Assembly: GCA_050180235.1 (NCBI GenBank)
Contig: JBFXEJ010000113.1
Location: forward strand, 1-18,840
Source of the DNA: JAABRU01 sp050180235
Lineage (GTDB): Bacteria > Desulfobacterota > Desulfobacteria > Desulfobacterales > Desulfococcaceae
Direction: 5' to 3'
DNA: 18,840 nt
This document shows positions 14,760 through 18,840 of the stretch, piece by piece. The notes under the pieces are model-generated. The model did not search any database. It saw only the letters and a list, made by a program, of their open reading frames with translations, and was not told the origin of the DNA. Position 1 is the stretch's first letter. Each line of letters begins with the position of its first letter. The translations under genes were made by a program, and so were the position numbers.

Positions 14760-14786
14760 GCAGCACAAGCTGGAAGCCTGTGCTGC
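14760..14786. terminator. Hairpin between Roadblock-2 and ODP-1
   Basis: GCAGCACA (14760-14767) pairs with TGTGCTGC (14779-14786) across an 11-nt loop containing 'AGCTGGAAGCC'. It begins right after the Roadblock-2 stop codon on the - strand. No U-tract follows, so attenuation or processing is as likely as termination. Confidence 0.45.
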
Positions 14787-14787
14787 T

Positions 14788-15156
14788 TTATTCGAGAATG
14801 TTTTTCACTTCCTCAGCCGCTCTTGCCATATCCAGAAAGATCAGTCCCAGTTTGGCTTCCTTGCGTGCCATTGCCAGCAGCGAGGAATGGGGGCCTGCGT
14901 GCATGACAATCACATAGCCTTTCTGCCCTTTGACAAAAAGCTGTTCAATGCTTCCGCGATTGAGTTCCGCAGCAGTGCGGCTTCCCATGGAAAGCATGGC
15001 CGCGCTCATGGCTGCAATACGGGTTTCCTCCAGTCCCTGGGGCAGGGAACTGGCAATAATCAGACCATCTTCGGAAACCACAGCACAGGCTTCCACATCA
15101 GCAGAACTGGCCTGCAAATCAGAAAGTGCTTTGTTCAGACTTTCGGTACGGGACAT
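14788..15156 (-). CDS. Roadblock/LC7-domain protein (Roadblock-2)
   Basis: 122 residues, a full-length plain Roadblock/LC7 protein: 'LNKALSDLQASSADVEACAV', 'VSEDGLIIASSLPQGLEETR', 'IAAMSAAMLSMGSRTAAEL', 'KGYVIVMHAGPHSSLLAMAR', 'LGLIFLDMARAAEEVKNIL'. This is the MglB-like type that forms platforms for small GTPases. I start at ATG 15156 because 'GGAGG' sits at the right distance; an ATG four codons earlier lies within that ribosome site. It is flanked on both sides by ODP paralogues. No GTPase gene is in the window. Confidence 0.88.
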   Translation of the reverse strand: MSRTESLNKALSDLQASSADVEACAVVSEDGLIIASSLPQGLEETRIAAMSAAMLSMGSRTAAELNRGSIEQLFVKGQKGYVIVMHAGPHSSLLAMARKEAKLGLIFLDMARAAEEVKNILE

Positions 15157-15171
15157 GACTACCTCCATATG

Positions 15172-15381
15172 TTAATGCTGAATGTTTAATTTTGAATGGT
15201 TAATGCTGAATGTTTAATGCTGAATGTTTAATGCTGAATGTTTAATGTTGAATGGTTAATGCTGAATGGTTAATGCCGGGCATTCAACACTGAAACCTGA
15301 ACACTGAACACTGCTCACTGAACACTGCTCACTGAACACTGATAACTGCTCACTGATAACTGATAACTGAACCCTGACTTC
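15172..15381. repeat. Array of 30 in-register heptamers
   Basis: The whole stretch can be cut into 7-base words without losing register. The left half alternates TTAATGC-type and TGAATGT-type words. The right half is TGAACAC, TGCTCAC, TGATAAC and close variants. Only CGGGCAT (15277-15283) breaks the pattern. The array fills nearly all the gap between Roadblock-2 and ODP-2 and reaches the ODP-2 stop codon. Confidence 0.95.
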
Positions 15382-16129
15382 ACTTTGGCACAATATAGGC
15401 ATCTCCCAGTGCATCTGCGCCTACGGTCAGGGTGTCGGCCCAGTCAATGAAGCGTTTTGCCAAATCCTTTGAATTGAAAATCGCGCCGTGCTGAGGGGCA
15501 AGAATGTCAATATCCAAAGTTCTGACCATGTTCACCCACATTTTCATGGCTTTGGTGCTGGGCATATAGCGTTTGTGAAAGTTTTCCATATACTGAATAT
15601 GGGCATCAAAATTCTCCACAATTCCGTATGGTGCGGCCGGAGATGCGCCCATATCGCCGCTGTACAGGATTTTTGCCATCGGATCATAAATCTGGAAATT
15701 GCCGGAAGAATGCAGATAATGCGCGGGCAGAATCAGAAGCGGCTCTCCGCCCAGAGTAATGCTCAGTCCCTCATCCGGAATCTTGGTCACCCGTTTTGCA
15801 GCAAGTTCATCCACCCCGAAATGTGCCACAAATCGCGTCCAGATGGTGGGCAGAAATGCCTGCGCATCAGTCATCATCAGCCAGGCATTGGCAGCAGCCA
15901 CAATATCCGGGTCCTGATGGGAAAAAAAGATGTATTTCAGTTTGTTGATGTTGATAATTGAGGAAAGTTCGGCAAACAGGCGGGTATGAATTTTATGCCC
16001 GCCCGGATCCAGAATCATGGATTCATCCTTGCGGATAATCAGATGCTGGTTGGCCTGAATCATTCCCCCGGTGCTGAAATCATTGAACATCAGATTTCTG
16101 CGTCCCTCAGATTCAAACAATGTAATCAT
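15380..16129 (-). CDS. ODP-type metallo-beta-lactamase-fold protein, copy 2
   Basis: 249 residues, ATG preceded by 'GAGGTG'. It is clearly a paralogue of the protein at 13969-14715: both begin 'MITLFESE' and share 'MFND', 'QANQH', 'LDPGGHK', 'LKYIFFSHQDPDI', 'PAHxLHS.GNFQ', 'SGDxGAS', 'FHKRYM', 'KAMKMW' and 'APQHGAIF'. All metal ligands are kept, including the HxDxD variant. The middle (residues about 100-130) and the C-terminus differ. Two non-identical copies in one cluster suggest different ligands or heteromers, by inference. Also possible: one senses O2 and the other NO. It is the first cluster gene after the Uma2 gene. Confidence 0.85.
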   Translation of the reverse strand: MITLFESEGRRNLMFNDFSTGGMIQANQHLIIRKDESMILDPGGHKIHTRLFAELSSIININKLKYIFFSHQDPDIVAAANAWLMMTDAQAFLPTIWTRFVAHFGVDELAAKRVTKIPDEGLSITLGGEPLLILPAHYLHSSGNFQIYDPMAKILYSGDMGASPAAPYGIVENFDAHIQYMENFHKRYMPSTKAMKMWVNMVRTLDIDILAPQHGAIFNSKDLAKRFIDWADTLTVGADALGDAYIVPK

Positions 16130-16181
16130 TTTTCACCTCATTTTTCTGTCATAATGTGTTGCTTTGTCAGGTTCTGCCATT

Positions 16182-16658
16182 TCAGATTTCAATTTTCTTC
16201 GGAAAATCCGGCACAAGTTCAGACTGTTTCATCTGCTTTTTCGGATTGTAAAAACACATATTGCCGTTCTGATCACATATCCAGACTTCCAATGCACCGG
16301 TTTGAAAATACAGTCTGCGTTTTTCCCGCATTTCCTCCTCTGTATTGGATTCAGAAAGCACTTCAACGCAGATTTCCGGTGCAATGGGAGAATCATATTC
16401 ATGCACAATCAGTTTCAGCCGTTCCAGAGACACCCATGCCACATCTGCAACTTTGGTTCCTTTCCTTGTCCTCACTGCACATTCAGACAATATTGCTCCA
16501 TTTTTCAGCAAGGAAATCAGGATATTCCCGATTTTGCCCGAATACAGGGAATGCAGAATGCTTACTGGTGACATAACAATCTGTCCTATTTCATTGATTT
16601 CAATTCTGAAAGGTAAATCTTTCAGACTGGGATGCTGACATGCCTGCTGCCAGTTCAT
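16182..16658 (-). CDS. Uma2-family (DUF820) PD-(D/E)xK nuclease-like protein
   Basis: 158 residues. 'KVADVAWVSLERL', 'APEICVEVLSESNTEEEM', 'KRRLYFQTGALEVWICDQNG' is the Uma2/DUF820 order. Likely active-site positions are D72, E99 and K113. The length is short for the family (often 180-200) because the N-terminal strand region is compact, but no break is visible. Uma2 proteins are abundant in cyanobacteria and filamentous bacteria and are presumed nucleases of unknown role. The first 59 bp overlap the end of the Phd-type antitoxin gene in another frame, with 'AAAGGA' upstream of the ATG, so translation is coupled. Confidence 0.87.
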   Translation of the reverse strand: MNWQQACQHPSLKDLPFRIEINEIGQIVMSPVSILHSLYSGKIGNILISLLKNGAILSECAVRTRKGTKVADVAWVSLERLKLIVHEYDSPIAPEICVEVLSESNTEEEMREKRRLYFQTGALEVWICDQNGNMCFYNPKKQMKQSELVPDFPKKIEI

Positions 16659-16956
16659 AATGGATTTCCTTTCCGGTTTCAGCAGAAGGTTGTTTTCCCT
16701 TATCCTGCCAAACTTCTTTATGACTGAATACCCTGCCTTTTCTGAAATCCTGCCGGGAAGATTCCAAATCGCGTGTGATTTGTTTATCTCCCAGAATTTC
16801 TATGGTTTCCAAAAGTGCATCATAGCGTTCCGGTGTTATCAGAATGCCGACAGCCTTTCCTTTCCGGGTTATGGTGAACGCACGATCATCATCTTCAATC
16901 TTTTTCAGTATGTCAGGAAGGTTTCTCATCACTTTGCTTACAGGCATTATGTTCAT
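16600..16956 (-). CDS. Phd/YefM-type antitoxin upstream of the Uma2 gene
   Basis: 118 residues from ATG 16956: 'MNIMPVSKVMRNLPDILKKI', 'EDDDRAFTITRKGKAVGILI', 'TPERYDALLETIEILGD'. This is the YefM/Phd N-terminal fold. I chose this start because 'CAAAGGAGAAG' lies just upstream. Ordinary relatives end near 'FSHKEVWQD'. This one runs about 35 residues further, through the region overlapping the Uma2 start, which looks like a read-on tail. A RelE or PIN toxin would normally follow; here the next gene is Uma2. Confidence 0.82.
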   Translation of the reverse strand: MNIMPVSKVMRNLPDILKKIEDDDRAFTITRKGKAVGILITPERYDALLETIEILGDKQITRDLESSRQDFRKGRVFSHKEVWQDKGKQPSAETGKEIHYELAAGMSASQSERFTFQN

Positions 16957-17054
16957 ATGATTCTTCTCCTTTGCAGGTTCAGACAGGCTCCGGTAAAATT
17001 GCAGGCTATCGGATTTTTTGGACAAACATTTTTATACCATTACTCAGAAGAGTT

Positions 17055-17121
17055 GCCACGAATTGCACGAATGACACGAATTATGATTTGTGCATTCGTG
17101 CAGATTCGTGTTATTCGTGGC
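17055..17121. repeat. 67-bp CACGAAT-type inverted repeat
   Basis: GCCACGAAT (17055-17063) and ATTCGTGGC (17113-17121) bound three CACGAAT words on the left and their complements on the right, giving a long imperfect hairpin. It lies between the Phd-type antitoxin and the higBA remnant. From memory, repeats of this wording are widespread between genes in several phyla; the function is unknown. Confidence 0.75.
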
Positions 17122-17130
17122 TGTTTAAAT

Positions 17131-17471
17131 TTAAGACATTTCCTCCACATCATCGGCAATATGCATATTTTCTTTCCAAATATCAAGTTTTATCTGCATA
17201 TTCAGCCAGCTTTCAGGACTTGTTTTGGTGGCTTTTGCAATCCGGACAGCCAAATTCGGACGCAAAGGAATTTTGCCGTTCAGCAATGCAGAAAGGGTGC
17301 TGATCTTCAGCCGTCTTGCTGCTTCCCTGACTGTCAAACCCACAAAGGTTTGATAACATCTTCCCGTAAAACTTCTCCCGGATGAGTCGGTTTTTTCAGC
17401 ATAAGCATTGCAATATCTGTCATAATGATGAAAAAATTTCTCAAGCCCTTGTTCCTGAAAGATTTGATTAT
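17131..17471 (-). pseudogene. Collapsed higBA locus: HigB start fused to broken HigA antitoxin
   Basis: Read from 17471 on the - strand, one frame gives 'IKSFRNKGLRNFF', the start of a HigB toxin with its ATG changed to ATA. It passes directly to 'MLKKPTHPGEVLREDVIKPL', the start of a HigA antitoxin, and stops at TGA 17334-17336. The rest of HigA continues in another frame from 17343: 'GLTVREAARRLKIS', 'TLSALLNGKIPLRPNLAVRI', 'TSPESWLNMQIKLDIW'. Three lesions are therefore visible. Most of HigB is deleted, there is a frameshift at 'KPL|GLT', and two residues are missing between 'KIS' and 'TLS' where relatives have two more. Neither product should work. Confidence 0.82.
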
Positions 17472-17534
17472 TTTTTTCCCTGAACAGATGAAATTTTTTA
17501 ATTTTTCTGCATCATAAATTCGCCGAGGAGTGCC

Positions 17535-17571
17535 AAACTGAAAATTTGGCAGGTTCCCAAATTTTCAGTTT
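17535..17571. terminator. Strong hairpin after the kinase-like gene
   Basis: AAACTGAAAATTTGG (17535-17549) and its exact complement CCAAATTTTCAGTTT (17557-17571) are separated by 7 nt, with an outer GAGGA/TCCTC pair close by. It lies 18 bp after the kinase-like gene's stop on the - strand. It is a probable terminator or 3' processing stem, although the U-tract is poor. Confidence 0.6.
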
Positions 17572-17588
17572 AGATTCCTCATTTAGCT

Positions 17589-18743
17589 TTATGGATTCAG
17601 GGAGATGGGATAACTCGCCCTGAAAACCGTTCCTTTTTCCTTTGATGTTGTGAAAGACACTCTGCCTTTGAGATACCTTTCACTTAACAGGCGTATCGTA
17701 TAGGTTCCCAAACCCCGGCCTTTTGCACGGGTGGAAAAGGAACGCTGAAAGACTTGGAGTCTGGCCTCTTCCGGCATTTCTCCGGGATTGTGAACCCAGA
17801 ATGTTACAGTTTCCGCATCTGATTCGCATCCCAGTGTCACTTTTTCTCCAGATTGTACAGATTCAAGTGCATTGTCCAGCATATTTTCCAGCACCCGGCC
17901 CAGAATATTCCGGTCGCTGACAAACTCCACAGCAGCAATGTTTTCAGCCAGCACAATCCCGTTGTCAGAAGGTTTCTGCTCCCTGTAAAACTGTTCGGTT
18001 TCTCTGAGAAAATCTGCGGAATTCATCACAGCGGGAGCCACAATCAGATCATCATCCTCAGCAATGCCCAGGAGTTTCTGCCGGTTGATTTCCTTTACCA
18101 AATTTTGTGCTGTGTGCAGAATCAGTTTTTCATATTCCTGCCTTTTTTCCGGATAACCGCTTTGCAGCAGTTCGGCAACTCCGGCCAGATTCCATGCCAT
18201 TTTCAGAATATCCTGAAAAAAGACCTGTTCGAGTGCCTGCCGCCGTTTTTCATCCCGAATGTCTGTGAGGACAAAGATGGTAAAAGACTGATCCCGGATT
18301 TGCAAAGGCACTGCCCGAACCCGGAGATCCAGAGAATCCGGGCTGATTTTCCTGCGAATGCGGCATTCCTGCACATCGGTTTCACAGGTAATGCTCCTGT
18401 TGAAAATAGCCCGTGCCGCGCCGCAGGCCCGGCAGAAATTGGTGGTTCCGCATCCTCCGGATGTTTCCAATCCGTGAATGCAGTCCATACATTCTCCGGG
18501 ACGCAATCCGATGACCTTTGCCTCATTCACATGAAACCGGTCATAGAGATGCTGATTTGCCAGAACAATCTGCCGGGTTTCATTGAGAATCAGAACAATA
18601 TCTGAAACAGAATCAATGAGATGTTGGAAAAAAGGAATGTCAGAGAAATACTGTGCCTGTTTCAGCACTTCCTCCGCAGATAGCCTTGCTTCAGGCAGAC
18701 TTTTTTCCATAAGAGTTTCCGATGGGATATGTATGGGTTTCAT
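17589..18743 (-). CDS. PAS-domain histidine-kinase-like protein lacking the H-box histidine
   Basis: 384 residues. A PAS domain (about 35-165) carries a Cys-rich insert: C85, C88, C98, C104 and C107 in 'GECMDCIHG' and 'GGCGTTNFCRACGA'. This suggests metal, Fe-S or redox sensing. A DHp-like helix follows, 'LEQVFFQDILKMAWNLAGVA', then a HATPase_c domain (about 275-380) with N-box 'ENMLDNALES', 'FSTRAKGRGLGTYTIRLL' and 'GTVFRASYP'. Relatives read 'FFHDIxN' where this has Q177 (codon CAG, 18213-18215), so the phospho-acceptor is missing. The G1 box 'HNPGEMP' has Asn where Asp is usual. It has no transmembrane segment. The start at 18743 has only a weak ribosome site; ATG 18710 is an alternative. 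It may act as a phosphatase or a pseudokinase. Confidence 0.85.
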   Translation of the reverse strand: MKPIHIPSETLMEKSLPEARLSAEEVLKQAQYFSDIPFFQHLIDSVSDIVLILNETRQIVLANQHLYDRFHVNEAKVIGLRPGECMDCIHGLETSGGCGTTNFCRACGAARAIFNRSITCETDVQECRIRRKISPDSLDLRVRAVPLQIRDQSFTIFVLTDIRDEKRRQALEQVFFQDILKMAWNLAGVAELLQSGYPEKRQEYEKLILHTAQNLVKEINRQKLLGIAEDDDLIVAPAVMNSADFLRETEQFYREQKPSDNGIVLAENIAAVEFVSDRNILGRVLENMLDNALESVQSGEKVTLGCESDAETVTFWVHNPGEMPEEARLQVFQRSFSTRAKGRGLGTYTIRLLSERYLKGRVSFTTSKEKGTVFRASYPISLNP

Positions 18744-18840
18744 TACCGGGGCTGTGTCCTTTCTCCCGCAGTGTATCCGGGAAGAATATTTTATACAACA
18801 GACAAAAGCATTCTGCTGTTGCCTGTTTCATCACATAGTG

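Noticed and set aside
15172..15381. CRISPR array or iteron origin
   Set aside because: The 7-bp words are contiguous with no spacers, and no replication initiator gene is close; the ParA-like gene lies 2.5 kb away without ParB.
13969..16129. Full flavodiiron NO/O2 reductases or hydrolytic beta-lactamases
   Set aside because: About 250 residues with no flavodoxin domain, and the ligand pattern is ODP-like rather than the HxHxDH of hydrolases.
17853..18605. 250-codon + strand frame opposite the kinase-like gene
   Set aside because: Shadow frame rich in His, Phe and Gln from complementary codons, with no recognisable domain.

Overview
The window looks like a chromosomal accessory region of a bacterium with a large, repeat-rich, moderate-GC genome. 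My best guess is a Desulfobacterota lineage such as the gliding filamentous Desulfonema or the multicellular magnetotactic relatives. That is inference from gene content: giant TPR-CHAT proteins, SUMF1-like secreted proteins, receiver-PATAN regulators, Roadblock proteins, ODP-type metallo-beta-lactamase proteins, and many toxin-antitoxin (TA) remnants set among dispersed palindromic repeats. There is no rRNA, tRNA, CRISPR array, phage structural gene or intact transposase.

Layout. (1) 1-5494, + strand: the 3' end of a DUF4384-like gene, a 1490-residue TPR-CHAT protease candidate with about 20 kinesin-light-chain-type repeats, then a decapitated receiver-domain fragment. (2) 5495-11154, almost all - strand: a TA and repeat zone. 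It holds a Phd/FitB-type PIN pair, a second antitoxin/PIN pair, a frameshifted SUMF1-like secreted protein, a small secreted beta protein, a DUF2442 protein, a YgiT-type zinc-finger antitoxin without a visible toxin, and a ParDE-like pair. Between them lie at least four families of dispersed repeats, two with base-pair covariation in their stems. (3) 11251-16129, - strand: a sensory/spatial regulation cluster. In transcription order it is ODP-2, Roadblock-2, ODP-1, receiver-PATAN regulator, ParA-like ATPase and Roadblock-1. It is interrupted by a 30-unit heptamer array and a 335-bp palindromic element. (4) 16182-18743, - strand: a Phd-type antitoxin overlapping a Uma2-family nuclease, a collapsed higBA locus, and a PAS/histidine-kinase-like protein whose expected phospho-acceptor His is Gln.

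How the genes may work together. The ODP, Roadblock, PATAN and ParA genes are collinear and closely packed (gaps of 38-72 bp, one 17-bp overlap, two gaps filled by repeats). This suggests an oxygen- or redox-responsive module controlling polarity, positioning or motility. No MglA-type GTPase is in the window. The left-hand CHAT/DUF4384 pair could be a proteolytic signalling or cell-death module. Both proposals are inference. The firmest results are direct sequence observations: the exact 129-bp duplication in the TPR gene, the heptamer array, covarying stems in two repeat families, a repeated TA leader, and three broken genes with identifiable lesions.
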